A stretch of 64,000 bases of DNA, taken from the NCBI RefSeq assembly GCF_016860605.1, contig NZ_BNJR01000015.1, positions 1-64,000 on the forward strand, in the 5' to 3' direction. Of the stretch, positions 1 through 8,785 are shown in pieces. Numbering within the stretch: position 1 is the stretch's first letter; the number at the start of each line of letters is the position of its first letter. The notes under the pieces are model-generated. The model was not told the DNA's origin. It did no database searches and saw only the letters and a program-made list of their open reading frames with translations. This stretch comes from Lentilactobacillus fungorum (GTDB lineage: Bacteria > Bacillota > Bacilli > Lactobacillales > Lactobacillaceae). A program made the position numbers and the translations under genes.

Positions 1-110
1 CGCAAAGCAGAAAGCTGCACCTAAGCTCCTTTGTCCAAAAATCCAAGCCCGGGATTTCCGGCCAAAGAAACTTAGGCTCCAGCTTCTAACCGCTTTGCTC
101 CGCTCACTAT
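1..110. repeat. Long-hairpin repeat, copy A
   Basis: Imperfect palindrome of about 100 bp. Outer arms GCAAAGC (2-8) and GCTTTGC (92-98) pair, then AGAA/GCT, CCTAAG and CTTTG arms, closing near a central AAGCCCGGG core. It ends with the tail TCCGCTCACT that the other copies share. It has the same architecture as copies at 118-236 and 14001-14120, but its stems differ by paired changes. It begins at the window edge, so more may lie upstream. No coding potential is evident. Confidence 0.75.
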
Positions 111-117
111 TTTAGGA

Positions 118-236
118 CAGCTGCGCCAGGCAGAAACCTCCATATAAGCACCTTCAACAAAAATCCCAAGCCCGGGGATTTCTGTTGAAGGAGACTTATA
201 TTCCGGTTTCTAAGCGCCTGGCTCCGCTCACTTTTT
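118..236. repeat. Long-hairpin repeat, copy B
   Basis: Imperfect palindrome with arms GCCAGGC/GCCTGGC (125-131, 216-222), then AGAAACC, ATATAAG, TTCAACA and AAATCCC steps around the core AAGCCCGGGG. It is preceded by TTTAGGACAG and followed by GCTCCGCTCACT. It is nearly identical, inverted, to copy C at 14001-14120. It sits directly upstream of the cbiL ribosome binding site, so the RNA form would lie in the operon transcript. It could be a mobile palindromic element or a processing/attenuation hairpin. Confidence 0.8.
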
Positions 237-247
237 AGGAGGATCTT

Positions 248-949
248 ATGGGAACTTTTTATGGGATTGGTGTTGGGCCCGGCGACAGTGAATTGATTAC
301 TGTCAAAGCCGTTAACATCATCAAGAAATTAACAATTTTGTATGCGCCGCAAGCACGAAAAAATGGCCTAAGTTTTGCCGAAAAAATTGCGACACCCTAC
401 TTTACAGATTCATTGACAATTAAGCGCCGACATTTTCCAATGACCCATGATTTAGCTGAAAAGCAACAGAGTTGGAACGAAATTGCGGCAGAAATTATAA
501 AAGATGTTAAAGCGGGCAACGAGGTTGGGTTTATCACCCTTGGCGACCCATCCGTTTATAGTACCTATAGTTACTTGGCTGATATTGTCAGAGACGATGT
601 GCCAATCAAGACAATTGCGGGAATTTCTTCGTATAGCCAGATTGCTGCGGAGGTGTCGATTCCACTGACAATCGACAATGAATCATTGGAAGTGATTCCA
701 GCAACCGCATCAATCGACCAGATCAGTCAAGCGCTTGATGTGAATGATAATGTGATTTTGATGAAGGTTTCAGCCAAGTTTGAAGCCATTTATCAATTAT
801 TAAGCGATAGAGAACTATTGGGGAATGCGTTGCTTGTATCCGATGCCTCCCTTGAAAGCGAGAGCGCCCGGAAACTTTCAGAAATGGCTATTTCAGAAAA
901 GGTTCCGTATTTTTCAACTGTGCTGATTAAAAAACAGCTCAGATTTTAA
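248..949 (+). CDS. cbiL: Precorrin-2 / cobalt-factor II C20-methyltransferase CbiL
   Basis: Cytoplasmic SAM-dependent methyltransferase of the corrin ring (anaerobic cobalamin pathway). It methylates C20 of cobalt-factor II or precorrin-2. The N-terminus GTFYGIGVGPGDSELIT has the family glycine-rich GVGPGD signature, and the TLGDPSVYSTY segment near residue 99 is the second conserved methyltransferase motif. At 233 aa it is of normal family length. The start is preceded by a strong SD (AGGAGG) 6 bp upstream. It is the first gene seen of a co-directional cob operon that continues from left of the window. The next gene, cbiM, starts 15 bp downstream. Confidence 0.93.
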   Translation: MGTFYGIGVGPGDSELITVKAVNIIKKLTILYAPQARKNGLSFAEKIATPYFTDSLTIKRRHFPMTHDLAEKQQSWNEIAAEIIKDVKAGNEVGFITLGDPSVYSTYSYLADIVRDDVPIKTIAGISSYSQIAAEVSIPLTIDNESLEVIPATASIDQISQALDVNDNVILMKVSAKFEAIYQLLSDRELLGNALLVSDASLESESARKLSEMAISEKVPYFSTVLIKKQLRF

Positions 950-964
950 AAGGAGGGAACGGCT

Positions 965-1717
965 ATGGAGGATGCTACTAAGAAAAAGTTGACTATCACA
1001 TCGATTGCGTTGAGCAGCTTTTCGTTCATTGCTTATTTATTATATCCAACCAATGCGAATGCCATGCATATCATGGAAGGCATGCTGCCACCAAAATGGT
1101 GCATCTTTTGGTTTGCAGTATCCGCACCGTTCTTTGTTTACGGACTTTACCGCATGAACAAAATCGTGAAGTCTTCTACGCAGAATGCCAAAGTGATGTT
1201 AGCGCTTTGTGGCGCCTTTGTTTTTGTTTTATCGTCATTGAAGATGCCCTCGGTCACCGGTTCATGTTCTCATCCAACTGGTGTTGGCCTTGGGACCGTG
1301 ATGTTTGGACCCGGCGTGATGTCCGTTTTGGGCGTGATTGTGTTATTATTTCAAGCACTATTGTTAGCCCATGGTGGCTTGACAACGTTGGGCGCTAATA
1401 ATTTTTCAATGACGGTAGTGGGGCCCTTCGTGGGGTTTGCCGTTTATAAGATTTGTCGTGCCTTCAAGGTAAATCGTTCCGTATCATTATTTCTCTGTGC
1501 CATGCTGGCCGACTGGTCAACCTACGTCACGACCTCATTTCAATTAGCGGTTGTCTTCCCGGATCCAAGTGGTGGCGTTTGGGGAGCCGTTATTAAGTTC
1601 CTTGGAATTTATGCCGTCACCCAAATTCCGTTAGCCATTGCCGAAGGATTCTTGACGGTGATCGTTTACAACTTGGTTATCAGCAACAACCTTTGGAAGG
1701 AGACTAGTTTGGGATGA
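965..1717 (+). CDS. cbiM: Energy-coupling factor cobalt transporter, substrate-binding membrane protein CbiM
   Basis: S component of the cobalt ECF transporter. Residues 1-33 form a hydrophobic leader ending in ANA; cleavage there exposes the MHIMEG sequence, whose His is a known Co2+ ligand at the mature N-terminus of CbiM. Several membrane segments follow (around residues 40-60, 80-95, 115-140, 150-165, 210-240). GSCSHPTG near residue 100 is a conserved CbiM segment. A strong SD (AGGAGGG) precedes the ATG. The stop overlaps the cbiN start in ATGA, which implies translational coupling. Together with CbiN, CbiQ and CbiO it supplies cobalt for the corrin made by the flanking genes. Confidence 0.95.
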   Translation: MEDATKKKLTITSIALSSFSFIAYLLYPTNANAMHIMEGMLPPKWCIFWFAVSAPFFVYGLYRMNKIVKSSTQNAKVMLALCGAFVFVLSSLKMPSVTGSCSHPTGVGLGTVMFGPGVMSVLGVIVLLFQALLLAHGGLTTLGANNFSMTVVGPFVGFAVYKICRAFKVNRSVSLFLCAMLADWSTYVTTSFQLAVVFPDPSGGVWGAVIKFLGIYAVTQIPLAIAEGFLTVIVYNLVISNNLWKETSLG

Positions 1718-2043
1718 AATCGCGATCAAAGACTAAGCAGAATTTGATTTTACTAGGAGCCGTTTTGATCTTGACGATTGTGCCATTCTTCATGGTGAAA
1801 GGCGGCAGCTTTACTGGTAGTGACGATCAAGGAACAGCACAAATTAAGAAATTTGATCCAAGCTACAAAGTCTGGGCGCACCCACTATGGACCCCGCCGT
1901 CAGGTGAAATTGAAAGTCTATTATTCACTGTCCAAGGGAGCTTGGGAACGGGCATTATTGCCTATATCATCGGCAATGCCCGAGGTAAGAAAAAAGCGTT
2001 AAAACAGATGCAGAATCAAAGTGAGAAAACAAGTAGTCGTTAA
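1714..2043 (+). CDS. cbiN: Cobalt transport protein CbiN
   Basis: Small auxiliary membrane subunit of the CbiMNQO cobalt transporter, 109 aa. Two transmembrane segments are visible (about residues 10-28 and 70-88), with the extracytoplasmic segment [19 protein letters not shown] between them, typical for Cbi[20 protein letters not shown] precedes the second helix and is characteristic. The start overlaps the cbiM stop by 4 bp. The C-terminus is basic and rich in K, R and S. In the family CbiN promotes substrate loading of CbiM. Confidence 0.92.
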   Translation: MKSRSKTKQNLILLGAVLILTIVPFFMVKGGSFTGSDDQGTAQIKKFDPSYKVWAHPLWTPPSGEIESLLFTVQGSLGTGIIAYIIGNARGKKKALKQMQNQSEKTSSR

Positions 2044-2076
2044 TGATGCCAATCATTTAGAGGAATGGTGATTAAG

Positions 2077-2778
2077 ATGCTGGTGATTGATAAATATGCT
2101 TATACCAACCGAATCGTAAATTGGTCACCCAAAGTAAAAGGGCTGGTTTGGCTATTATGTATGGTAATCGCCTTTCAGCCGGTTGTTTGGCTAAAAGCGA
2201 TCCTCATTGTGGCAATGGCCGGCGATACAATTTTTGTGACGAAGGTTTCAATTCAGCGCTATATTAAGTGGTTCTACGTGATATTGCCGTTCCTGTTGTT
2301 AAGTATCATTGGGATTGTTTTTACAATGGCGACTTCAAAAGGCCAGTTGTATTTTCCAATCCGCCTGTTTGGTAATTATTTTGGCATTTCACGAATAATG
2401 CTGCCAAAGGGATTGTTGCTAGCGGTTCAAGTTTTAGCTGCTGTGGTAAGTACTTACTGGTTTGCGTTGACAACCCCGTTTCGCCAGATATTAGATTTGT
2501 TGGTTTCATTACATCTATCTAATCTCATTATTGAAGAAACGATGTTGATGTATCGATTTATCTTTATTTTCATCGATACGTTTGAAGAGATTCATCGAGC
2601 ACAAAAATTACGCTTTGGGTATCGAAACATCCGAACCACGATTCATTCATTATCCATCTTGGTCAAAATGCTTTTTGAACAAATCATGATTAACTATGAA
2701 GCAATGACCCATGCTTTGGACGCAAAACTTTATGACGGTGAATTTAAGGTAGAAAAGAGCAGGTCTGCAAATGATTGA
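2077..2778 (+). CDS. cbiQ: ECF transporter transmembrane protein CbiQ
   Basis: Transmembrane (T) component that couples CbiM to the ATPase CbiO. The first 120 residues hold four to five hydrophobic segments. The C-terminal cytoplasmic part with EEIHRAQKLRFGYR carries the coupling-helix type A-R-G-like motif of the family. An upstream in-frame ATG at 2065 sits only 1-2 bp after the AGAGGA SD; the ATG at 2077 gives better spacing and the sequence MLVIDKYAYTNR, so I prefer it. The end overlaps cbiO by 8 bp. Confidence 0.92.
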   Translation: MLVIDKYAYTNRIVNWSPKVKGLVWLLCMVIAFQPVVWLKAILIVAMAGDTIFVTKVSIQRYIKWFYVILPFLLLSIIGIVFTMATSKGQLYFPIRLFGNYFGISRIMLPKGLLLAVQVLAAVVSTYWFALTTPFRQILDLLVSLHLSNLIIEETMLMYRFIFIFIDTFEEIHRAQKLRFGYRNIRTTIHSLSILVKMLFEQIMINYEAMTHALDAKLYDGEFKVEKSRSAND

Positions 2779-3598
2779 ATTAAAAGATGTGAGTTTTGCT
2801 TACGAAAAAAATAAGCCAACCCTCAAGCATATTTCCCTGAAACTTGGTGGAGACCATGAAAATATTGTTGGGATCATTGGTCCAAATGGTTCAGGGAAAT
2901 CGACATTATTTTTGAATTTAGTCGGGATGTTAAAACCTTCTGAGGGCGAAATTATTGTTGATGGAATGCCAATCAGTTATCACAAACGAGCTCTAAACAA
3001 TCTGCGTAAAAAAGTTGGCATTGTTTTCCAAAATTCTGACCGGCAAATTTTTTATTCGATCGTCCAAGATGACATTGCCTTTGCGCTTCATAACCTAAAG
3101 TTACCCCAAGAAGAGATTGACGAGCGGGTTGATCGGGTCTTAAAGGAATTAGATATCGAGGCGCTGCGTGATAAACCCATCCAGTATCTAAGCGGCGGTC
3201 AAAAAAAGCGGGTGGCAATCGCCGGCATTCTGGTTTTGAGATCAGAATGGCTGTTGCTTGATGAACCCACCGCTGGATTGGATCCAGATGGTAAGCGGCG
3301 AATGCTGATGTTGATGAAGCGGTTGGCTGCCAATGGTCAAAAGATTATCGTTTCGAGTCATGATATGGACTTTATGTATGAAATCTGTGACCATTTCTTT
3401 ATCCTAAACGATGGTCAAATTGTGAAGTCTGGTCGGAAACAGGATGTTTTCTTAGATGAGCAGCTTTTACGTGACTGTAAATTAGCGCAACCTTGGTTGG
3501 TTAAACTCCATCAAAAGCTTAAGTTACCTTTGTATGCTAACCAACAGGCGTTATTTGAAGCCCAAGAATCTGAATTGAAAGGTGGCGAATCAAAATGA
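2771..3598 (+). CDS. cbiO: Cobalt ECF transporter ATP-binding protein CbiO
   Basis: ABC ATPase powering CbiMNQO. Visible motifs: Walker A GPNGSGKST (residues 37-45), Q-loop VFQNSDRQ, signature LSGGQKKR near residue 140, Walker B LLLDEPTAGLD and the switch His in SSHDMDF. The C-terminal 60 residues after the nucleotide-binding domain match the usual CbiO extension. It overlaps cbiQ by 8 bp at its start and cbiP by 4 bp (ATGA) at its end. At 275 aa the length is normal. It probably works as a homodimer under CbiQ. Confidence 0.95.
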   Translation: MIELKDVSFAYEKNKPTLKHISLKLGGDHENIVGIIGPNGSGKSTLFLNLVGMLKPSEGEIIVDGMPISYHKRALNNLRKKVGIVFQNSDRQIFYSIVQDDIAFALHNLKLPQEEIDERVDRVLKELDIEALRDKPIQYLSGGQKKRVAIAGILVLRSEWLLLDEPTAGLDPDGKRRMLMLMKRLAANGQKIIVSSHDMDFMYEICDHFFILNDGQIVKSGRKQDVFLDEQLLRDCKLAQPWLVKLHQKLKLPLYANQQALFEAQESELKGGESK

Positions 3599-5106
3599 GT
3601 GCTCAGCGATTGATGTTTGTGGGAACGACGTCTGATTCCGGGAAGAGTTGGGCGACGACCGCACTATGCCGAATTCTCAAACAAAGGGGGCAAAAAGTGG
3701 TCCCGTTTAAATCTCAAAATATGGCTTTAAATTCTTTTATTACGGCTGATGGTAAAGAAATGGGCCGCGCACAAGTCTTTCAGGCCGAAGCGGCGGGCGT
3801 TAAACCAGATGTTCGAATGAACCCAATTTTGTTGAAACCATCAACGGATGCCGATGCTCAAATTGTTTTTATGGGTAAAGTAACCAGGAATATGGGAGCG
3901 GCGGAATACCAAAATTATAAGCCGAAGCTGCGAGCTAAGGTGGCTGAAATCTTTAATGCACTGGCTCAAGAAAATGACGCTGTCATTCTTGAGGGCGCTG
4001 GCAGTCCAACCGAAATTAACCTCAGCGATAACGATATTGTCAACATGGGGATGGCCAAAATGGCAAACGCGCCGGTAGTCCTAGTTGCGGATATTGATCG
4101 TGGCGGGGTCTACGCGACAATTTATGGCACGATTAAGTTACTGCCTCAAGAAGATCAACAGCGCATCAAGGGCATTATCATCAACAAATTTCGGGGGGAT
4201 GAATCGCTGTTAAAATCAGGTAATCAAATGATTGAAAATTTAACCGGCGTTCCGGTAATTGGCGTTTTGCCGATGACAGACATTGATTTGGATGATGAGG
4301 ATAGCGTCTCGCTTCAAAGTAAGCGAACAACCCGGGATGTAACGAAAGAACTTGACGTCGCCGTAATCGCACTCTCAAAGATTTCTAATTTTACCGATTT
4401 TCACAGTTTAGAAATTCAACCAGATGTTTCAGTTCGCTATGTTCGCCACGCGGATCAAGTTGGGACACCAGATATTTTGATTATCCCGGGGAGTAAGAAT
4501 ACCAATCAAGATATGGCGTTTCTTCGTGAAAAGCATTTGGATTTGGCCATCAAAGAAGCATATAAAAACGGCAGCCAAATCGTTGGCATTTGCGGTGGTT
4601 ATCAATTACTCGGCAATGAATTAAAAGACCCTGAGTCAGTTGAATCTGATCTAAAAACCCAAATCGGCCTTGGCTTATTAGACACCAACACGATCTTTAA
4701 TGAGGTAAAGACTACCACACAAGCCGAGGCTAAGCATGGGGATCGGCGCTTAACTGGTTATGAGATTCACATGGGGACAACGACATTGGGGCCTAAGATG
4801 CGACCATTTGCGAAGATTATTTCAAATAATGGCCAGCCGGCGAATCGCGATGATGGGGCGGTTAACGAAGATGGCAGCGTCTTTGGAACGTATTTACACG
4901 GGCTGTTCGACAATATTGATTGGACCCGCCAATTTTTGAATTCAATCCGAGAAAAAAAGGGCCTAAAGCCGCTTGGCAAAGCCGCTGAACGTCAATTTAA
5001 CCAGTATAAAGAGAATCAATATGATCGATTGGCCGAGGTGTTTAGAAAGCATGTGGATATGAAAAAAATCGATCAAATCTTACTTGATTCTGAAAAATCT
5101 GAATAA
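3595..5106 (+). CDS. cbiP: Cobyric acid synthase CbiP (CobQ)
   Basis: Amidates four carboxyl side chains of adenosyl-cobyrinic acid a,c-diamide using glutamine and ATP. The N-terminal half is a dethiobiotin-synthetase-like domain with the P-loop GTTSDSGKS (residues 10-18) and LEGAGSPTEINL near residue 135. The C-terminal half is a triad glutamine amidotransferase: nucleophile Cys in GICGGYQLLG (about residue 332) and His in TYLHGLFD (about residue 433). At 503 aa it is full length. It is coupled to cbiO by a 4-bp overlap and followed after 14 bp by the siroheme-type dehydrogenase gene. Confidence 0.95.
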   Translation: MSAQRLMFVGTTSDSGKSWATTALCRILKQRGQKVVPFKSQNMALNSFITADGKEMGRAQVFQAEAAGVKPDVRMNPILLKPSTDADAQIVFMGKVTRNMGAAEYQNYKPKLRAKVAEIFNALAQENDAVILEGAGSPTEINLSDNDIVNMGMAKMANAPVVLVADIDRGGVYATIYGTIKLLPQEDQQRIKGIIINKFRGDESLLKSGNQMIENLTGVPVIGVLPMTDIDLDDEDSVSLQSKRTTRDVTKELDVAVIALSKISNFTDFHSLEIQPDVSVRYVRHADQVGTPDILIIPGSKNTNQDMAFLREKHLDLAIKEAYKNGSQIVGICGGYQLLGNELKDPESVESDLKTQIGLGLLDTNTIFNEVKTTTQAEAKHGDRRLTGYEIHMGTTTLGPKMRPFAKIISNNGQPANRDDGAVNEDGSVFGTYLHGLFDNIDWTRQFLNSIREKKGLKPLGKAAERQFNQYKENQYDRLAEVFRKHVDMKKIDQILLDSEKSE

Positions 5107-5120
5107 GGAAGGTCAATCAA

Positions 5121-5585
5121 ATGCAAAAGCCTTATCCGATTTTGTTAGATTTATCGGCTAAAAAAGTCGGTGTCGTAGGTGGCGGCAAGGTGGCCGCCCG
5201 AAAGATTAAGGGTTTGTTAGCTGCTGGTGCTGACGTTACGGTTGTCAGTCCGTTCCTGAATGATCAAATTGATGCCGACGCTGTCCACTGGATTCAAGCT
5301 CGTTACGCCAAGAAATACATTCGCCAAATGAATTTGGTCTTTGCTTGTACGGATGATTTGGCTGTTAATCAGCAGGTAAAAGCGGAAGCGGCTCAATTTC
5401 AGTTAGTCAATAACACGAGTAATAAACACGATTCTGATTTTTATAATGTTGCCAAAATTGATACGGAACACTTCATGATCACAATTTCGACAAACGGCGT
5501 GTCACCGAGTGCCGCTAAAGAATTAAAGGCCGAAATGGTGACGTGGCTTACCGGTCAGTATCCAGATGAAAGAAGGTCGCATTAA
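5121..5585 (+). CDS. Precorrin-2 dehydrogenase (CysG N-terminal / Met8p family)
   Basis: NAD-dependent oxidation of precorrin-2 to sirohydrochlorin, the branch point to siroheme and anaerobic B12. The N-terminus has the Rossmann motif VGVVGGGKVAARK (residues 16-28) and the family segment NLVFACTDDLAVN near residue 72, then NNTSNKHDSDFYNVA and ISTNGVSPSAAKELK. At 154 aa it is shorter than stand-alone SirC/YlnF proteins (about 160-200 aa), lacking most of the C-terminal helical domain. It lies between cbiP and hemA, as in L. reuteri-type clusters. The gap to hemA is 2 bp. Confidence 0.9.
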   Translation: MQKPYPILLDLSAKKVGVVGGGKVAARKIKGLLAAGADVTVVSPFLNDQIDADAVHWIQARYAKKYIRQMNLVFACTDDLAVNQQVKAEAAQFQLVNNTSNKHDSDFYNVAKIDTEHFMITISTNGVSPSAAKELKAEMVTWLTGQYPDERRSH

Positions 5586-5587
5586 AA

Positions 5588-6850
5588 TTGTTCATTATTT
5601 ACGTTGGCATTGACGTTAATTCGGTCCCAATTGATGTCAGGGAAAAGTTTGTCTTTTCAAAAGAAGAACTTGCTGAAGCCAATTCAAAGCTTAACCAAGA
5701 AAAAAGCGTGTTGGAAAACGTTATCTTATCAACCTGTAACCGGACCGAAATTTATGCAGTGGTGGATCAGGTCCATACTGGTCGTTACTACTTAAAACGT
5801 TTTTTGTCACGGTGGTTTAATTTACCGTTGGAACAAATTGATGGCTGGGTTAATATTGGTGTTAAGGAGAATGCCGTTAAACATCTCTTTGAGGTAGCCG
5901 TGGGTTTAGATTCTTTAATTATGGGCGAACCACAAATTTTGGGCCAGGTTAAACAAGCGTTCTTTAATGCAGAAGAAACTGGCACGACCGGGGTTATCTT
6001 CAAACATTTATTTCAGCAGGTCATTTCGTTTTCAAAACGGATGCATACCAAGTATCCAACGAGTGAATTATCACTAACATCCCATCAAGCCGGTTTACAC
6101 CAAATTAAGACCCATTTGGGGACTGTTAAAGGAAAAACGTTAGCAGTTGTTGGCCTGGGAGATGTTGGGATTCACTTACTTAAGAACGCCAGTACCATGG
6201 GGTTTCAGCACATTTACACGTTGAATCGAACCGACAGTAAAGCAATTGCTGTCGCGGATCATCTTGGCAACAACGTATCGGCAGTCAGGTATCGAGAATT
6301 ACCAGACATGGTTAACCGGGTGGATGCCATGGCAACCGCGACTGCTAGTAAAGCACCGATTTTAAAGTTTGATTCAAAGATTGATGCGCCGATTAAAATT
6401 TTGGTTGACTTGGGGGTTCCTCGAAACGTTCAAGTTGAAGCAAAAGAAGTCGGCTTTGATTATTTTGATATCGATGATTTGCATGAAATTTTAGATGACA
6501 ACAATGAATTGCGGGATCAAATGCTGGCAAAAACGGCCCGGGAGATTCCCCAAGAAGTAGCTGATTTTTATGTTTGGCAAAAGGAACTTCATGTTGTCCC
6601 CGTTATCCGTGATCTGCGAAAGTCCGCATTGGCAATTGAAAGCAACGTTTATGAAAGCTTGATGAACAAATTGCCTGATTTGGATGAACATGAGCAAAAA
6701 GTCATTCGAAAACATCTCAAGAGCGTGATTAACCAGATGATTAAAGGCCCCATTAAGCAAGTGAAGGAGCTATCCGTCAAGGATGATGCCAGCGTTGACT
6801 TGGCATTCTTCTGCGACATATTTGGTTTACCTAAGGAAGATATTAAATAA
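5588..6850 (+). CDS. hemA: Glutamyl-tRNA reductase HemA
   Basis: Reduces Glu-tRNA(Glu) to glutamate-1-semialdehyde, the first step of C5 tetrapyrrole synthesis. The catalytic Cys lies in LSTCNRTEIY (Cys50); the NADPH site is AVVGLGDVGIHLLKN near residue 182, and GEPQILGQVKQAF is the family motif. The start is TTG with the SD AGAAGG 11 bp upstream, giving the usual N-terminus MFIIYVGIDVNSVPIDVREK. In lactobacilli that lack haem synthesis this enzyme serves B12 only. It starts 2 bp after the preceding stop, so translation is probably coupled. Confidence 0.95.
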   Translation: MFIIYVGIDVNSVPIDVREKFVFSKEELAEANSKLNQEKSVLENVILSTCNRTEIYAVVDQVHTGRYYLKRFLSRWFNLPLEQIDGWVNIGVKENAVKHLFEVAVGLDSLIMGEPQILGQVKQAFFNAEETGTTGVIFKHLFQQVISFSKRMHTKYPTSELSLTSHQAGLHQIKTHLGTVKGKTLAVVGLGDVGIHLLKNASTMGFQHIYTLNRTDSKAIAVADHLGNNVSAVRYRELPDMVNRVDAMATATASKAPILKFDSKIDAPIKILVDLGVPRNVQVEAKEVGFDYFDIDDLHEILDDNNELRDQMLAKTAREIPQEVADFYVWQKELHVVPVIRDLRKSALAIESNVYESLMNKLPDLDEHEQKVIRKHLKSVINQMIKGPIKQVKELSVKDDASVDLAFFCDIFGLPKEDIK

Positions 6851-6862
6851 GGACGGGTGCGT

Positions 6863-7774
6863 ATGAAACAGGTAAAAGTTGTTGGTACTAGGGGCAGCAA
6901 ATTAGCAGTTTGTCAAACCAAGATTGTTGTGCACTCACTAGAAGAAAAATTCCCTGATACCAAATTTGAAATAAAGACAATCACGACTCAAGGGGATCGT
7001 AACTTAAAGGACAGCTTGCAAAAAATTGGTGGCAAAGGGGTCTTTGTTAAGGAAATTGAGCAGGAACTTTATGATCACACGATTGATGTTGCCGTTCACA
7101 GCTTAAAAGACGTCACCCCAAAATTGTCAGATGGGTTAGTGATTGGCGCGGTTCTCAAACGGGCATCGCCATACGATTGTCTGATTACCCCGCAGCCAAT
7201 TAGTAATTTTGATGAGGTTCCCAAAGGTGCTCGAATTGGGACAAATAGTTCTCGGCGGCAGGGTCAGTTATTACACTTACGACCAGATCTAACGATTGTC
7301 CCAATTCGTGGCAATATTGAAACCCGACTCAAAAAGATTACTACTGAGAATTTGTTTGGCGTTGTTTTGGCCACTTCCGGCCTCAAGCGACTTGGAGTTG
7401 ATCTTTCGGGTTATACCCAGCTGCCACTAAACGATGTGATTGTCCCAGCCGCCGGGCAAGGGGCCATTGCGGTTGAATGCCGGGAAGCCGACGTTGAGAC
7501 TCGCCGATTACTCAACGCGGTCAACGATGTGGAAACTCAAAATTGTGTGACCATCGAACGGCACTTTTTGGGCGAACTTGGCGGCAGCTGCAATTTTCCA
7601 ATTGGTAGTTTTGCGGTTAAAACGGGTTCTGACTACACCTTTAGTGGCTTGGTCGCATCAATTGACGGCCAACATTTATTTAAGAAACAAGCGCACCAGT
7701 CATCGATCGACGGTTTTGGTGAACGAATTGCCGATGAATTGATTGATGAAGGTGCTTTGAAACTCATTCAATAA
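6863..7774 (+). CDS. hemC: Porphobilinogen deaminase HemC (hydroxymethylbilane synthase)
   Basis: Polymerises four porphobilinogen units to hydroxymethylbilane. Motifs: VGTRGSKLAVCQT at the N-terminus, VHSLKDV near residue 82 and TNSSRRQGQL. The dipyrromethane-cofactor Cys is in LGGSCNFPIG, a slightly unusual form of the common GGC motif with an inserted Ser. The start chosen is ATG 6863, 9 bp after AAGGA; a GTG at 6857 is too close to that SD. It follows hemA by 12 bp in the operon. Confidence 0.94.
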   Translation: MKQVKVVGTRGSKLAVCQTKIVVHSLEEKFPDTKFEIKTITTQGDRNLKDSLQKIGGKGVFVKEIEQELYDHTIDVAVHSLKDVTPKLSDGLVIGAVLKRASPYDCLITPQPISNFDEVPKGARIGTNSSRRQGQLLHLRPDLTIVPIRGNIETRLKKITTENLFGVVLATSGLKRLGVDLSGYTQLPLNDVIVPAAGQGAIAVECREADVETRRLLNAVNDVETQNCVTIERHFLGELGGSCNFPIGSFAVKTGSDYTFSGLVASIDGQHLFKKQAHQSSIDGFGERIADELIDEGALKLIQ

Positions 7775-7799
7775 TTTAATTTGAAAGGAAGCAATTATT

Positions 7800-8783
7800 T
7801 TGGTTACTTTTGATCGTCATCGTCGTTTACGAACCAGTCCGGAAATGAGGGCGCTTGTCCGCGAGACACATTTAATGAAGGATGATTTAATTATGCCGGT
7901 ATTTGTGGATGCCAATATCAGCGACCGAAAAGAAATTCCATCGATGCCAGGGGTCTATCAATACAGCTTAGCTTCAATTTTAGATGAAATTAAGGATATT
8001 GTGACGAAAGGAATTAAGGCCATCATTTTGTTTGGCCTGCCTGACCATAAAGATGAAGTTGGCACAAGTGCTTTTGAAGATAATGGGATTGTACAAGAAG
8101 CTATTCGAAAAATTAAGCAGACTTATCCAGATTTGATTGTCATTGCCGATACCTGTTTGTGTGAATATACTTCAACTGGGCACTGTGGCGTGGTAAAAGA
8201 TGGTGTGGTGCTAAACGACGAGTCGTTGAAGTACATAGTTAAAACGGCGGTTAGTCAAGCAAAGGCCGGTGCCGACATCATTGCGCCGTCAAACGCAATG
8301 GACGGCTACGTGGCTGCCATTCGCGCGGGGCTTGATGATAACGGCTTTAAAAACTTGCCAATCATGTCGTATTCAATTAAATACGCCTCCAGTTTCTATG
8401 GCCCGTTTCGGGATGCGGCTAATAGTGCGCCTGAGTTTGGTGACCGCAAAGGGTATCAAATGGATCCGGCCAACCGCTTGGATGCTTTGCGAGAAGCTGC
8501 CAGTGACGTTAAGGAAGGCGCAGATTTTTTAATGGTTAAACCCTCGATGGCCTTTTTAGACGTCATGCGAGAAGTTCGCGATCGATTCGACCTGCCACTT
8601 GTTGCCTACAACGTTTCTGGTGAGTATGCCATGATTAAGGCAGCCGCCCAAAATGGGTGGATTAACGAAGACCAGATCGTGCGTGAAACCTTGGTCGGCA
8701 TGAAACGAGCTGGTGCGGATTTAATCATTACGTATTTCGCCAAAGAAGTTGCCGATCGGATGAATAATGGGGAGGACTTTTAA
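7800..8783 (+). CDS. hemB: Delta-aminolevulinic acid dehydratase HemB (porphobilinogen synthase)
   Basis: Condenses two 5-aminolevulinate molecules to porphobilinogen. The zinc-type cysteines lie in [14 protein letters not shown] (Cys119, 121, 129), so this is a Zn-dependent form. Schiff-base lysines are in [16 protein letters not shown] (Lys194) and [12 protein letters not shown] (Lys247). At 327 aa it is full length. The start is TTG, 10 bp after the SD GAAAGGA. The stop is followed after 2 bp by the GTG of hemL. Confidence 0.95.
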   Translation: MVTFDRHRRLRTSPEMRALVRETHLMKDDLIMPVFVDANISDRKEIPSMPGVYQYSLASILDEIKDIVTKGIKAIILFGLPDHKDEVGTSAFEDNGIVQEAIRKIKQTYPDLIVIADTCLCEYTSTGHCGVVKDGVVLNDESLKYIVKTAVSQAKAGADIIAPSNAMDGYVAAIRAGLDDNGFKNLPIMSYSIKYASSFYGPFRDAANSAPEFGDRKGYQMDPANRLDALREAASDVKEGADFLMVKPSMAFLDVMREVRDRFDLPLVAYNVSGEYAMIKAAAQNGWINEDQIVRETLVGMKRAGADLIITYFAKEVADRMNNGEDF

Positions 8784-8785
8784 AC

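Noticed and set aside
1-247. Cobalamin riboswitch upstream of cbiL
   Set aside because: No B12-box-like sequence was recognised; the region is fully explained by two hairpin repeats. The operon promoter must lie left of the window.
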